This document shows, one piece after another, positions 24,231 through 33,867 of a DNA stretch of 64,000 nt. The DNA comes from Olivibacter sp. SDN3 (GTDB taxonomy: Bacteria > Bacteroidota > Bacteroidia > Sphingobacteriales > Sphingobacteriaceae). Numbering within the stretch: position 1 is the first letter of the stretch; the number at the start of each line of letters is the position of its first letter. The translations under genes and the position numbers were made by a program. The stretch covers positions 3,596,001 through 3,660,000 of the forward strand of contig NZ_CP060497.1 of the NCBI RefSeq assembly GCF_014334135.1, written 5' to 3'. Below the pieces are notes generated by a model, which had not been told where the DNA came from, searched no databases, and saw only the letters and a list, made by a program, of their open reading frames with translations.

Positions 24231-26573
24231 ATGATAAAAAGCTATTTCGTAACCGCTTTCAGAAACCTTCTGCGAAACAAATTTTATAGTGCAATCAATA
24301 TTGTAGGCCTTACGTTGGGGCTAGCAATAGGCATACTTATTCTGCTGTGGGTTCATGATGAGTTAAGTTACGATCGCTTTAATAATAATGCAGATCACAT
24401 ATTCAAAGTGAGTTCATCGGTGGGTAGTGGCAGCACGAAACAGGTATGGGATGGTGCTCAAGCTCCGCTTGCCGAACATGCGCTAAAGGAAGTCCCTGGC
24501 ATCAAGAATGCGGTAAGAGTAGCGCCCAGAGGAGATAACGAATTTTTTAAATATGACGGAAAGATTTTTGAAGCGGGGGAGATGCTTTATACAGATGCGT
24601 CTATTTTTGAGGTGTTTGATTTCAAATGGATAGCCGGAAACATTCATAACCCATTTCCCGATAAGCAATCAGTCGTTTTGACCAAAAGTACAGCCAGTGC
24701 TTTTTTCGGAAAGAAAGACCCTATTGGAAAGGTTTTGGTTGCAGATAATAACCAAACCTATACCATTACCGGTATTACAGAAGATTGTCCGCAGAATTCG
24801 AGTATTCAGTTTGATATGCTATTTCCCATTACCTCCATAAGCGTGTGGGATGCCTTTTTATCCCAAGATTGGTCGCGTTATATTTTTAAAACCTATTTAG
24901 AACTGGAACCGGATATCTCGTTAAATACCATTAAAGAAAATCTGAAACGGGTTCATTTAAAGCATCAACCCCTTGCCGAAAAAGAAGGCAGTTATCTTTT
25001 GCAACCGCTAACCAAAATACATCTTTTTGATGCGGAAGGAGCATCTTTAGGAATGCGTACCGTACAAACCTTTTTTGTCGTTGCGCTCTTGATCTTATTG
25101 ATAGCCTCCATTAACTATGTAAACCTCTCCACTGCCAGAATTTTATTCAGATTTAAAGAAATCGGTGTCAGGAAAATTGTGGGGGCCGGGCGAAGCCAGT
25201 TGTTTTTTCAATCTATCGTTGAAACATTAATGCTCTTTCTGGTAGTAGTTGCCTTAGTATTACTATTTATTTACGCAATCATTCCACATTTCAATACGAT
25301 TACAGGAAAAACTATCACGTTTAGTCTACTCAACATAGATGTATGGAAAATAATTGGTGCAACGCTACTTTTCACAATGCTGGTTTCCTGTATCTATCCT
25401 GCCATTTCATTGGCTAAACTAAAACCCATCAGGAGTTTACAGGGAAATACAGGCAACGGTATGAACAATAATCTATTTAGAAAAGTACTGGTTGTTGTAC
25501 AATTCATGTTTTCTATCGGTTTAATTACCAGTATGCTAATAATCGAACAACAACTGAGTTTTATTCGGGAGAAGAAACTAGGTTACGATAAATCCTATGT
25601 AATTTCATTGCCCATGCATGAAATTCAAGATCATTTTTCAACCATTAAGAACCAGTTAATTTCTCAATCCGGTATATTAGCCGTAAGCAGCGCTACTTCC
25701 AGTATGGTCAATCATGAGCTGGCTACTACCGATACGCATTGGGAAGGTAAAGATCCAAACAGTACGTTCCTTCTCCATACAATGGAAATCGACAGGGATT
25801 TTATGGAGATGTTCAAATTGTCTGTTAAAGGGAATAGTTTTACCGGCACAAAAGCTGATTCAGCTCATTTCATCCTAAATGAAACTGCTATCAGGGAGGC
25901 GGGTTTAATTAACCCTATAGGTAAGAAATTTTATTTGAATCATGTTGAAGGTACGATTATAGGTGTCGCAAAAGATTTTCATTTTGCATCATTGAAAGAA
26001 AAAATTAATCCGTTGGTATTCACTTATAAACCTGCAGGACAGCAGCTGTTTGTTAAAACTACCGGTAAAAATACAGCGGCGGCCATAAGTAATCTCGAAA
26101 AAATATGGAAAAAATATAATGGAGAGCATTTATTCCGTTACAGTTTTTTAGATGAAGATTACGATCAATTGTATAAATCAGAACAGCGTACGGGGTGGTT
26201 GTTTAAGATCTTTTCAGGCATTGCCGTTTTTATTTCATGTATAGGCTTATTTGGGCTGTCCATTTATAGTTCACAGGCACGGGTGAAGGAAATAGGCATT
26301 CGCAAGGTTTTAGGAGCTACCGTTTCAAATATTACCGCTATGCTTTCTTTTGGCTTTTTAAAACTTATAATGATATCCATGGTGGTAGCTTTTCCAATAT
26401 CTTGGTTTCTAATGCAACGGTGGCTTCAAGATTACGCCTATCGAATTTCCATTCCCTGGTGGATCTTTGCCATAGCCGCAGTACTCAGCATATTTATTGC
26501 CAGTTTGACCATTGGCTTTCAATCGATAAAAGCTGCTCTGACAAATCCCGTTAAAAGTTTACGAAATGAATAA
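24231..26573 (+). CDS. FtsX/MacB-type ABC transporter permease
   Basis: A 780-residue inner-membrane protein with the Bacteroidota DUF-type layout. An N-terminal segment MIKSYFVTAFRNLLRNKFYSAINIVGLTLG spans the first helix, and a MacB-like periplasmic domain follows (about 45-270). Three transmembrane segments with ARILFRFKEIGVRKIVGA come next, then a second periplasmic domain and a second set with VKEIGIRKVLGATVSNI. No ATPase gene is adjacent. Such proteins often export peptides or lipoproteins with a partner ATPase elsewhere. Confidence 0.9.
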   Translation: MIKSYFVTAFRNLLRNKFYSAINIVGLTLGLAIGILILLWVHDELSYDRFNNNADHIFKVSSSVGSGSTKQVWDGAQAPLAEHALKEVPGIKNAVRVAPRGDNEFFKYDGKIFEAGEMLYTDASIFEVFDFKWIAGNIHNPFPDKQSVVLTKSTASAFFGKKDPIGKVLVADNNQTYTITGITEDCPQNSSIQFDMLFPITSISVWDAFLSQDWSRYIFKTYLELEPDISLNTIKENLKRVHLKHQPLAEKEGSYLLQPLTKIHLFDAEGASLGMRTVQTFFVVALLILLIASINYVNLSTARILFRFKEIGVRKIVGAGRSQLFFQSIVETLMLFLVVVALVLLFIYAIIPHFNTITGKTITFSLLNIDVWKIIGATLLFTMLVSCIYPAISLAKLKPIRSLQGNTGNGMNNNLFRKVLVVVQFMFSIGLITSMLIIEQQLSFIREKKLGYDKSYVISLPMHEIQDHFSTIKNQLISQSGILAVSSATSSMVNHELATTDTHWEGKDPNSTFLLHTMEIDRDFMEMFKLSVKGNSFTGTKADSAHFILNETAIREAGLINPIGKKFYLNHVEGTIIGVAKDFHFASLKEKINPLVFTYKPAGQQLFVKTTGKNTAAAISNLEKIWKKYNGEHLFRYSFLDEDYDQLYKSEQRTGWLFKIFSGIAVFISCIGLFGLSIYSSQARVKEIGIRKVLGATVSNITAMLSFGFLKLIMISMVVAFPISWFLMQRWLQDYAYRISIPWWIFAIAAVLSIFIASLTIGFQSIKAALTNPVKSLRNE

Positions 26574-26639
26574 TCTCAATGCTTTTGTAAACGTGCATTA
26601 AATCCCTTGATTCTATCCTTATTGCCTGTGATAAAAATG

Positions 26640-27021
26640 GAGTTCCAATTCTTTAAAGTGTATTATCGAATGCACCTTATTGTTTCAAAAATAATTCAGG
26701 TAAAGATAGCATATGAATTTTGTATAAAGGAGAGATGCAATCCCTGTTCACTTTGTTCATTCCCTGAACAAAATCGTTCGTCCTGATTCGGAACATTACT
26801 TTAGCACTATACCGAAAACCCAACTACGTATGGCCAAAAAAGACGATCTGTTATGGAAGGGCATTCTAGAAGAAGTTTTTGACGATTTCCTACGTTTTAT
26901 GCACGGAAATGCCGATGAGGTTTATGACCTGGATAAAGGGATCGTCTTTCTGGACAAGGAACTTGAACAGCTCTTTCCACCCGAAGGCGATGAGTTCAGC
27001 CCGAAAGTGAAGGGGAGTTAG
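26640..27021 (+). pseudogene. Truncated copy of the Rpn-type nuclease element
   Basis: 26830-27021 encodes 63 residues nearly identical to the first 60 of the protein at 29908, then ends KGS and a stop. The homology also covers upstream DNA back to 26640 (GTTCCAATTCTTTAAAG) and matches 29642-29907. About 75 bp present at 29675-29750 are missing here. The nuclease core residues are lost, so this is a dead copy produced by duplication and truncation. Confidence 0.85.
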
Positions 27022-27190
27022 GTTATTGCCTGTGTGCTGGCCGATAACGGCCTCATGGGATGAGCGTCAAAATGATTCAGGCCAGAGATGGGCAATAAAT
27101 CCTGTGAAAAGCGAAGAGTAAGGCCTGTGTTGTGAAGCGGCTCCACAGGATTTCGCTGAGGCCCTGAATCATTAGCGAAGTCCATATAGC
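27022..27190 (+). repeat. Tail segment of an Rpn-type element
   Basis: Right after the truncated copy comes GGCCTCATGGGATGAGCG and then ATGATTCAGGCC, which match the downstream tails at 32225-32330 and 35340-35390. An imperfect inverted repeat is also seen: GGCCTGAATC-type halves at about 27079-27086 and 27163-27173. It marks the 3' side of a second, different family copy. Confidence 0.55.
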
Positions 27191-27280
27191 CTAGATTTTT
27201 TGTTACTTTTGTTATTCACCTCCGTTTGTTTCTCTGTTCTTGAATTTGGAAAGGTGGCTTCTTTACTTTCATTCAAATCC

Positions 27281-29167
27281 CTACTCCACCGGATATTCGC
27301 GCACGATGGAGCTGATATTCTTTTTAGCACCCATGTTCCGGCCATTCTTCAGTATCGCTTCGTTGATCCATTTCACCTTTTCGAAATCCATCTTCTCCAC
27401 TTTACGGTCGTAGGTCACCAAACCGTTGATCTCATGCTCCACATCAGTCGTTTGCGTGTAAATAGCGGCACTCAATCCTCGGTAGAGCATGCGTTGCTCC
27501 ACTTCGTTCAGCAAATAAATGTAGGTATCGGTCAAGATCTCGGAATTGATCATCACTTCGTAAGCGTTATTGGGCACTGGCCATAGATGGCCGCGCACAA
27601 ATAATCCCTTCCCGCCAAATTCACCCAATGAAGCCGCGCGCTGCTCATCCGGTTCGGGAAAATATTTATCCTTCATTTCACCGTAGTGATGTAGGTCGAC
27701 AAAGTCGCCATTCCCGGGATCGCCGGGAGCCGGGCGATAGCCGGGTGCATAGTTGTAGCCGGACAAGCCGTTGACCAGGCGTGTCGGATCGTATTTTTTT
27801 GTCCAGTCGGTAATGTCGGCCACTTCAAACGCGCCCCAGTTTTCATTAAACGGTACCCACATAATAATGGAAGGAACACTGATCAGCTGATCCATTATAG
27901 CTTTCCATTCACTTCTGAACTGCGCACGAACAGCTACCGAGTCGACTTCATCCGGATACCATAAGTTGGGCATATCCTGCCATACCAACACCCCAATTTT
28001 ATCGCAGTGATGGTACCAGCGTTGTGGTTCTACTTTGATATGTTTGCGCACGACATTAAATCCCGTCTTTTTCGCCAGCTCAATATCATACCGCAAAGCC
28101 TCGTCCGTCGGTGCCGTAAAGACGCCATCCGGCCAATAACCCTGATCCAATAGGCCTAGCTGAAACTCAAACTTGCCGTTTAATATGGTTCTGTTAACAC
28201 CATTGACCTTTTCGATACGAACGGAGCGCATGCCAAAATAGGAATCCACCTGATCCACCGTTTTGCCTTTAGCATCTACCAGTTGCAGGTTTAAGTCATA
28301 TAAAAAGGGATCATCGGGAGTCCAAAGGCGGGGATTTTCAACAGATAGATAGAATGTTTCGCCAGGTTGACCATCCGCGCTGGCCTTCGCTTTGGCGCCT
28401 TCTTTTGCGTTGGCGACTACCTTGAGTCCTTTCTTGGGTGAAAATACCGTGATAGCCAGTCGGTCGTTCTCCAGATCCGGTATCAGTTTGAGGTGGGTGA
28501 TGTGCTGCTGTTCAACCGGCTCCATCCATACGGTTTGCCAAATTCCCGAGCTGAAGGTGTAATCGCCTTTATCACCATTTTTTCCGCAGGGCACTTTGCC
28601 ATCGTTCGGATCATAAGCACCGACTACCACCGTGTTTTCACGCGTAGTCAAATAATCGGTGATATCGAAATGGAAAGCCTCGTATCCACCGCCATGCGTA
28701 CCCACTTTTTTGCCGTTGACAAACACCACCGCGAAATGATCTACGGCACCAAAATGCAGCAGCACGCGCTTATCATTCCAGGGGCGTGGGATGTTTATAT
28801 TTCGTTTATACCATAAAAAAGTTTCCCCCTTTCGCACAATGCCGGACAGCTCGGACTCTGGTGCAAAAGGCACGCGAATCTTCTCGCCGGATGCCGGGAA
28901 TTCCGGAGCAGTTTCGGCCATACGTGGATCAGCAAGCTTGGCACCGCCCATATAATCCCACAGCCCATTCAGGTTTTGCCAGTCGAAACGAACCATTTGC
29001 GGGCGCGGATATTCGGGTAAGGGTGTTTTTGCGGAGAGCGCTTCCTCTGTCCAGTTCGTCGGCAGGGTAAAGTCTGCTACGGTCTGAGCCTGAACCGACC
29101 ATGACAATAACCAAGCCATCAGCGTGCAGGCGCAGGTGAGCGGGTGATAATAAGCTTTCTTGTTCAT
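27281..29167 (-). CDS. Glycoside hydrolase family 2 protein, exported
   Basis: A 628-residue protein with a signal peptide (to about residue 28, SWSVQAQ). The order is a GH2 sugar-binding domain ([13 protein letters not shown], then [19 protein letters not shown]-type strands), an immunoglobulin-like domain, and a TIM barrel. The barrel has [14 protein letters not shown]-like text and the catalytic acid in PFNENWGAF (Asn-Glu pair). The candidate nucleophile is Glu in [12 protein letters not shown]2 enzymes are beta-galactosidases, mannosidases or glucuronidases; specificity is not readable. It lacks the large C-terminal domains of LacZ. Confidence 0.88.
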   Translation of the reverse strand: MNKKAYYHPLTCACTLMAWLLSWSVQAQTVADFTLPTNWTEEALSAKTPLPEYPRPQMVRFDWQNLNGLWDYMGGAKLADPRMAETAPEFPASGEKIRVPFAPESELSGIVRKGETFLWYKRNINIPRPWNDKRVLLHFGAVDHFAVVFVNGKKVGTHGGGYEAFHFDITDYLTTRENTVVVGAYDPNDGKVPCGKNGDKGDYTFSSGIWQTVWMEPVEQQHITHLKLIPDLENDRLAITVFSPKKGLKVVANAKEGAKAKASADGQPGETFYLSVENPRLWTPDDPFLYDLNLQLVDAKGKTVDQVDSYFGMRSVRIEKVNGVNRTILNGKFEFQLGLLDQGYWPDGVFTAPTDEALRYDIELAKKTGFNVVRKHIKVEPQRWYHHCDKIGVLVWQDMPNLWYPDEVDSVAVRAQFRSEWKAIMDQLISVPSIIMWVPFNENWGAFEVADITDWTKKYDPTRLVNGLSGYNYAPGYRPAPGDPGNGDFVDLHHYGEMKDKYFPEPDEQRAASLGEFGGKGLFVRGHLWPVPNNAYEVMINSEILTDTYIYLLNEVEQRMLYRGLSAAIYTQTTDVEHEINGLVTYDRKVEKMDFEKVKWINEAILKNGRNMGAKKNISSIVREYPVE

Positions 29168-29350
29168 TAATTACTGCTATTCGTAGTATAGCGACCAATA
29201 TAGCAAGAATAAGCCACTAATCGAAGCCTGGTACGATGATCAATCAACAATCCTGAGTTTTGCATCCGCCTCTTATTGTAGCGAAATTACCAATCGGCAG
29301 GTGTTCCGTTAAGCAAAACATATTAATAAGCAGCGGCTATGCATTCCTCG

Positions 29351-29455
29351 TGTGGTTTTTTTGTTTATTAGTTACCACTAAAATTTAGACGATGCTTTTG
29401 TACGATGGGAAACACCGGCCTTATGGGACAAAGTGTACTATAAAATCAAATGGGG
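29351..29455 (+). repeat. 105-bp repeat, first copy (Rpn element tail)
   Basis: It is nearly identical to 30903-31008, which follows the intact Rpn-type gene. It begins TGTGGTTTTTTTG, the descending arm of a terminator, and ends AAATCAAATGGGG. The pair brackets the VOC scrap and the nuclease gene as direct repeats about 1.55 kb apart. The region 29168-29350 holds no gene. Confidence 0.8.
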
Positions 29456-29522
29456 TATTATATTTTCCTTCTCAACTGCCCAATATTCCGGCGGAACGTA
29501 ATTTATCTTCTAAGTTGGCTAA

Positions 29523-29650
29523 CTGAGGAATACACCATCGTAATTATCGTGGTTCTGAAAAGAGCCGAGTATTTCCAAACCAAATATTGCTGAATAGAAT
29601 CTAATCAGTGGTTGTAGATTATTGGTATGCCTTGCTACACGAAGTTCCAA
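29523..29650 (-). pseudogene. N-terminal remnant of a VOC family gene
   Basis: Read on the minus strand from 29650 it gives LELRVARHTNNLQPLIRFY, then FGLEILGSFQNHDNYDGVFL, and stops. This is closely similar to the first 45 residues of the VOC protein at 16152-16547. The rest of the gene is missing. Its start region (29642-29650) is also the left edge of the duplicated segment found at 26640. Confidence 0.8.
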
Positions 29651-29907
29651 TTTTTTAAGGTTTATTATCGAATGAATATTGATTTGTTATCGCTACCTCA
29701 ACCATGTGATTTTAGATGCTACTACACTAAGTTATAAAAACTAATATCATGCACCTTGTTGTTTCAAAAATAATTCAGGTAAAGATAGCATAAGAATTTT
29801 TGATAAAATGGAGACACAACCTCTGTTCACTTTGTTCATTCACTGAACAAAATCGCTATTCCTGATTCAGCATATTACTTTAGCGCCATACCGAAAATCA
29901 ATCACGT

Positions 29908-30858
29908 ATGGCCAAAAAAGACGATCTGTTGTGGAAGGGCATTCTGGAAGAAGTTTTTGACGATTTCCTGCGCTTTATGCATGAAAATGCCGATGAGGTT
30001 TATGACCTGAATAGAGGGGTCACCTTTCTGGACAAGGAACTCGAGCAGCTCTTCCCGCCGGAAGGCGAAGAGTTCAGCCCGAAAGTAGTGGACAAGCTGG
30101 TACAGGTATATAGCAGGAGCGGAGAGGAGGAATGGATCCTGGTGCATGTGGAAGTTCAGGGCAGATATCATAAAAACTTTTCGGAACGGATGTTCACCTA
30201 TTATTACCGGATACTGGACAAGTACAACAGACCGATTACCGCTTATGCGATATTCACTGACGCCGGTAAAGTAAAGCGACCAAGCAGTTATGAGACGGAA
30301 CATCAGGGCACTAGTATTCGATATCGTTTCAACACCTATCATATCGCTTTGCAGGATGACGAAGATCTTCAGGCCAATGATAATCCCTTCGCGATGGTTG
30401 CCCTAACGGCCAAAATGGCATTTGCCGGAAAAGGGATAAGAGGTGCGCAGGCGCGTGACATAGCGCTATTGGATCTGAAGTTACAGGTATTGCGCAGGTT
30501 GGTGGAAAAGAAGCTAGAAAACAAAAAGATCAGAGCGCTGATGAACTTTTTAAAGTATTACGTGCGTTTTGAAAACGAGGAAAATCTAATTATATTTGAG
30601 AAGCAAATCGAAGAAATCACAGGAAGGAGCGAAATTATGGGTATAGAAGAACTACTGCTGGATAGGGCAACCAAACAAGGAATCCAAAAGGGAGAACGAA
30701 AGGGCGAACGAAGGGGTGAACAAAAGAAAAGTAGAGAGTTTGTAGAAAACCTTTTGCTGGAATTTGACTTTACAGACGAGAAAGCTGCGCAAGCTGCACA
30801 GGTTTCTATTGAATTCGTCCAAAAGATTCGTGCGCAGCTGAACAAGAAGAAAAAGTAG
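29908..30858 (+). CDS. Rpn/PDDEXK family nuclease (transposase-like)
   Basis: A 316-residue protein of the recombination-promoting nuclease/PD-(D/E)XK transposase-like type. Core residues are visible in the N-terminal half: Asp in TFLDKEL-like text and EEWILVHVEVQGRYHK with the ExQ form of the motif at about residues 73-90, then FSERMFTYYYRILDKY. The C-terminal third is helical with a Lys/Gly/Glu/Arg run (about 252-270), common in this family. Members nick DNA and promote recA-independent recombination or act as defence factors. A truncated copy lies at 26830. Confidence 0.85.
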   Translation: MAKKDDLLWKGILEEVFDDFLRFMHENADEVYDLNRGVTFLDKELEQLFPPEGEEFSPKVVDKLVQVYSRSGEEEWILVHVEVQGRYHKNFSERMFTYYYRILDKYNRPITAYAIFTDAGKVKRPSSYETEHQGTSIRYRFNTYHIALQDDEDLQANDNPFAMVALTAKMAFAGKGIRGAQARDIALLDLKLQVLRRLVEKKLENKKIRALMNFLKYYVRFENEENLIIFEKQIEEITGRSEIMGIEELLLDRATKQGIQKGERKGERRGEQKKSREFVENLLLEFDFTDEKAAQAAQVSIEFVQKIRAQLNKKKK

Positions 30859-30884
30859 ATTAATATTTGTTTATTATACATAAT

Positions 30885-31008
30885 CGAGCCACGCATTTTT
30901 TTGTGTGGTTTTTTTGTTTATTAGTTACCACTAAAATTTAGACGATGCTTTTGTACGATGGGGAACACCGGCCTTATGGGACGAAGTGTGCTATAAAATC
31001 AAATGGGG
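30885..31008 (+). repeat. Terminator and 106-bp repeat, second copy
   Basis: GAGCCACGCA and TGTGTGGTT form a wobble-containing hairpin with a T-tract right after the nuclease gene. It is followed by the 30903-31008 repeat shared with 29351-29455. The two differ at only a few positions by eye. Confidence 0.75.
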
Positions 31009-31022
31009 TGAGGTTTATGACG

Positions 31023-31379
31023 TTACTTTTTCAGTATTGACTTTCTGTATTCAATTCCCCATTCAGCCATTGCATAGATGATTTTATTCAGGCTTTTGCC
31101 TTGTACGGTAAGTTCATATTCGACAGTAATAGGCATGGTATCCAAAACCGTTCGTTTGACAAGCTGATTCATTTCCAGATCTTTTAACTCTTTTGACAAT
31201 ACCTTTGATGCAATGCCTTCTATATGCCGGCCTAAATCCATAAATCTGAATTTCCCATTTACGTAAAGTGCAGCTACAATGGCTGTTTTCCACTTGCCAC
31301 TCAACAAATCCTGTGTGTCTTTAACACCTTGAATTTGCAGCTTACAAGCATCTGAAAGTTTTGAATTTTGCTTTTTCAT
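31023..31379 (-). CDS. HxlR family winged-helix regulator
   Basis: A 118-residue regulator: DLLSGKWKTAIVAALYVNGKFRF, read over residues about 24-46, then LGRHIEGIASKVLSKELKDLEMN and the wing with KRTVLDTMPITVEYELT. Cys12 in SDACKLQ is a possible redox sensor, as in this family's YodB-type members. It is divergent from an NAD(P)-binding protein gene, a usual target arrangement. A scrap of a related gene lies at 34808-34848. Confidence 0.93.
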   Translation of the reverse strand: MKKQNSKLSDACKLQIQGVKDTQDLLSGKWKTAIVAALYVNGKFRFMDLGRHIEGIASKVLSKELKDLEMNQLVKRTVLDTMPITVEYELTVQGKSLNKIIYAMAEWGIEYRKSILKK

Positions 31380-31384
31380 ATATG

Positions 31385-31489
31385 CAAAAGTATAAAAAAC
31401 AATTACCTATTGAACTACTACTTACCAAATGTAAACCACTTACCAATAGGTAACAGTTGTAAATAATGTAACTATGCTTTGTAATTTTG
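31385..31489. promoter_or_regulatory. Divergent HxlR-type promoter/operator region
   Basis: The minus strand has TACTTTTG at 31385-31392 and the plus strand TAATTTTG at 31482-31489, both TAnnTTTG boxes. Between them lie a perfect 10-bp inverted repeat, TTACCTATTG (31403-31412) with CAATAGGTAA (31444-31453), and two direct copies of ACTTACCAA (31420-31428, 31438-31446). These are good candidates for the HxlR binding sites. Confidence 0.6.
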
Positions 31490-31514
31490 TAGCATAAAAT
31501 TTAATACAGAAAAA

Positions 31515-32159
31515 ATGAAAATAGCAGTAATTGGGACAACAGGTTTTGTGGGTAAAAGCATCACAAACGAATTGGTAAATCGAAACCACAGCGTTACCGG
31601 AATTTCAAGAAATGTAAACGCATCGGATAAGCCAAATCTGACAGTTGTTTCAGCCGACGTTTTGAACGTAAAGGAACTTGCGGAAATTTTAAAAGACAAT
31701 GAAGCCGTTGTGAGTGCTTACAATGCAGGTTGGGAAAATCCAAACCTTTACAATGATTTTATTGCAGGTTCAGAAGCCATTCAGGAAGCTGTAAAACTTG
31801 CGGGTGTTAAACGCTATATTGTTATTGGAGGTGCAGGAAGTTTGTATATTTCGGAAGGCGTTCAAGTTGTTGACATGCCCGATTTTCCAAAGGGATTTTA
31901 TATAGGTGCTTCGGCAGCAAGAGATTACCATAACATACTAAAGGAAGAAAATGAATTGGATTGGGTGTTTTTTAGTCCGCCTTTTGAAATGAACCACATA
32001 GAAACAGGCAGAACAGGCAAGTATCGTTTGGGAACGGATTTTCCGGTTTTCGACGATGACAAAAGGAGTGTATTGTCGGTTGAAGATTTAGCAGTTGTTA
32101 TTGCTGATGAGGTTGAACATCCGAAACACCATCAGACAAGATTTACAGCGGCTTACTGA
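31515..32159 (+). CDS. NAD(P)H-binding atypical SDR (NmrA/YwnB-like)
   Basis: A 214-residue protein with the N-terminal nucleotide-binding motif GTTGFVGKSI (about residues 7-16), AVVSAYNAG after strand 4 and YIVIGGAGSLYI, which are typical of atypical short-chain dehydrogenases without the YxxxK pair. The C-terminal region SVEDLAVVIADEVEHPKHHQ is also usual. Such proteins are quinone or redox-responsive reductases or regulators. It is divergent from HxlR, which probably represses it. Confidence 0.9.
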   Translation: MKIAVIGTTGFVGKSITNELVNRNHSVTGISRNVNASDKPNLTVVSADVLNVKELAEILKDNEAVVSAYNAGWENPNLYNDFIAGSEAIQEAVKLAGVKRYIVIGGAGSLYISEGVQVVDMPDFPKGFYIGASAARDYHNILKEENELDWVFFSPPFEMNHIETGRTGKYRLGTDFPVFDDDKRSVLSVEDLAVVIADEVEHPKHHQTRFTAAY

Positions 32160-32199
32160 TCGAAAGGCGCTAGCTGATCTGGAGGTATCCATTCACAGC

Positions 32200-32305
32200 A
32201 GCCATGCATTCAAAATGCATGGCTTTTTTATTTAGCATATGGCTTTGCAATGTAAATGATATTTTCGTGCGTGGGGGAATAAGGGCTTATGAAATGCGCA
32301 TAAAA
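32200..32305 (+). terminator. Terminator hairpin with Rpn-type tail
   Basis: AGCCATGCAT / ATGCATGGCT form a perfect 10-bp stem (32200-32209 with 32215-32224, loop TCAAA), followed by TTTTTTATTT. The same hairpin recurs at 35279-35303, and the DNA downstream (TTCGTGCGTGGGGGAA, GGGCTTATGAAATG) matches that copy's tail. The remaining gap to 32578 contains no gene. Confidence 0.75.
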
Positions 32306-32578
32306 TGTTTCAGTATGGTAGGCAAAGAATCCTGTGAGTGGTCCTTTCACCTTTAGTAGGAAACCGTTGACGAAAAGTCTTATACGGACATTAGAGAGGG
32401 AGGCTTTGTAGGCTCGAGGGATGTAGGAAATGCTGTAGCGAATTTTGCCTATAATTTTTTGATATATAGTCGTCTAAACGCTGTTTTTTTTACTTTTTGG
32501 CTACATCAAAAGTCGTTTTGGATACTTCCGATTCCCGATGCATACAGACCTTTGTATCATCATATAAAAAAAGGAAAG

Positions 32579-33361
32579 ATGGATTTAAAAAACAGCACGA
32601 TACTCATTACAGGCGGTTCCAGCGGGATTGGTCTGGAAATGGTCAAGCAGCTCACTCAAGAGGGGGCCACGCTTATAATAACAGGTAGAAACGTCGATAC
32701 GCTAAATAGTGCCAAAGCGCAGTACCCGAATGTGCACACGTTTCAGAGCGATGTGAGTAAGCCCAGTGACATCGAACAATTGTACAACGATGTCATCAAG
32801 CTATTCCCGAAACTGAACATCATCGTCAATAACGCGGGTGCGATGCGATTGATCGACCTCCGGGATTCTTCCCGAGATATAGCGGATCTTGCCAGTGAAA
32901 TCGACATTAACCTTACGGGAACCGTGCAAATGGTACACCGGTTTCTGCCCCACCTGTTAGAACAACCAACTGCAGCAATCGTCAATGTGTCCTCCGGGAT
33001 TGCCTATATGCCCTACTCAGCGGCGCCAATATACAGTGCTACCAAAGCCGGAGTGCGTGCCTATACACGCGCCCTGCGACTGCAATTGCAGGACACCGGT
33101 GTAGAAGTTTTCGAGATGATCCCTCCGGGAGTAAACACCAACCTACAGCGCGATTGGGTAATACAGCCCAAACCAAGCCAGATGATGGATGCGGATAAAA
33201 TGGTGAACATCGTCGTGAAATCCCTTAAGAACGACACGTTGGAAATCAAGCCGCTTTTAATAAAAGTCATCGGTACGTTGAGCCGCATTGCCCCCGGTAT
33301 GCTGATCAGATTTGGGCATAAAGAGTTTAAGCGGTTCAGGGAAAGATCAAAAGCAGTATAG
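32579..33361 (+). CDS. Short-chain dehydrogenase/reductase
   Basis: A 260-residue SDR with TGGSSGIG (about residues 12-19), NNAGAMRL, VSSGIAYMPYSAAPIYSATKAG (catalytic Ser, Tyr and Lys) and PPGVNTNL. The start is the ATG at 32579, preceded by AAAGGAAAG. An ORF extending to 32459 exists, but its N-terminal part does not look like SDR. The tail is long and basic, in the DltE-like style. It is followed by a membrane protein gene and an AraC gene in the same orientation. Confidence 0.92.
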   Translation: MDLKNSTILITGGSSGIGLEMVKQLTQEGATLIITGRNVDTLNSAKAQYPNVHTFQSDVSKPSDIEQLYNDVIKLFPKLNIIVNNAGAMRLIDLRDSSRDIADLASEIDINLTGTVQMVHRFLPHLLEQPTAAIVNVSSGIAYMPYSAAPIYSATKAGVRAYTRALRLQLQDTGVEVFEMIPPGVNTNLQRDWVIQPKPSQMMDADKMVNIVVKSLKNDTLEIKPLLIKVIGTLSRIAPGMLIRFGHKEFKRFRERSKAV

Positions 33362-33505
33362 CAGTAATAGAGAGATATCTTGTCACACGTATAGCTTTGA
33401 TTTTCGTACTGCTCTTGCGTAAAGTTGGAATACCGATAGCTTTTTTTGTACCTTAACATCGAAATCGGTATCCGTAGAAGTCGAATAAATTTATTTTAAA
33501 ATGAT

Positions 33506-33865
33506 ATGTTAAAGGATATTATATCACTGATTTTGCTGCTGGTTTCCGTTTTTCTGGCGTTCAAACATGGTTGGGACACGTTTAATTATAAAAATAATCC
33601 CGAATCCATGAAGATGATGCAGGAACTGGGCATCCGGGAGGGGGTAATCCCGATTTTTGGCTTGATGACGCTTTTAATAGGTGTTTTGCTGCTTTTTCCC
33701 GGAACGTTTTTCCTTGGAAATATGCTGAATGCGGTATCGATTGTTATAATCATGGCGTTGGCAGTGCATGTTGGTGATTTTAAAATGGTACTGATCGAAA
33801 TTCCTTTTCTGGTCATGCCGCTGCTTATGATATGGTTAAAGTATCCATTTAAAGATAGGTTTTAG
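33506..33865 (+). CDS. Small four-helix membrane protein, DoxX-like
   Basis: A 119-residue protein with four hydrophobic stretches: about residues 5-20, 47-65, 70-88 and 93-112. It has the short loop GWDTFNYKNNPESMKMMQELGIREGVIPIFG read over residues about 22-52. The layout resembles DoxX-like small membrane proteins, but the family call is tentative. It ends 2 nt before the AraC gene, so the two are likely one transcript. Confidence 0.6.
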   Translation: MLKDIISLILLLVSVFLAFKHGWDTFNYKNNPESMKMMQELGIREGVIPIFGLMTLLIGVLLLFPGTFFLGNMLNAVSIVIIMALAVHVGDFKMVLIEIPFLVMPLLMIWLKYPFKDRF

Positions 33866-33867
33866 AC

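Noticed and set aside
32459-32578. 40-codon N-terminal extension of the SDR gene at 32579
   Set aside because: The extension lacks SDR-like sequence, while the ATG at 32579 has a purine-rich site upstream and gives a standard N-terminus.
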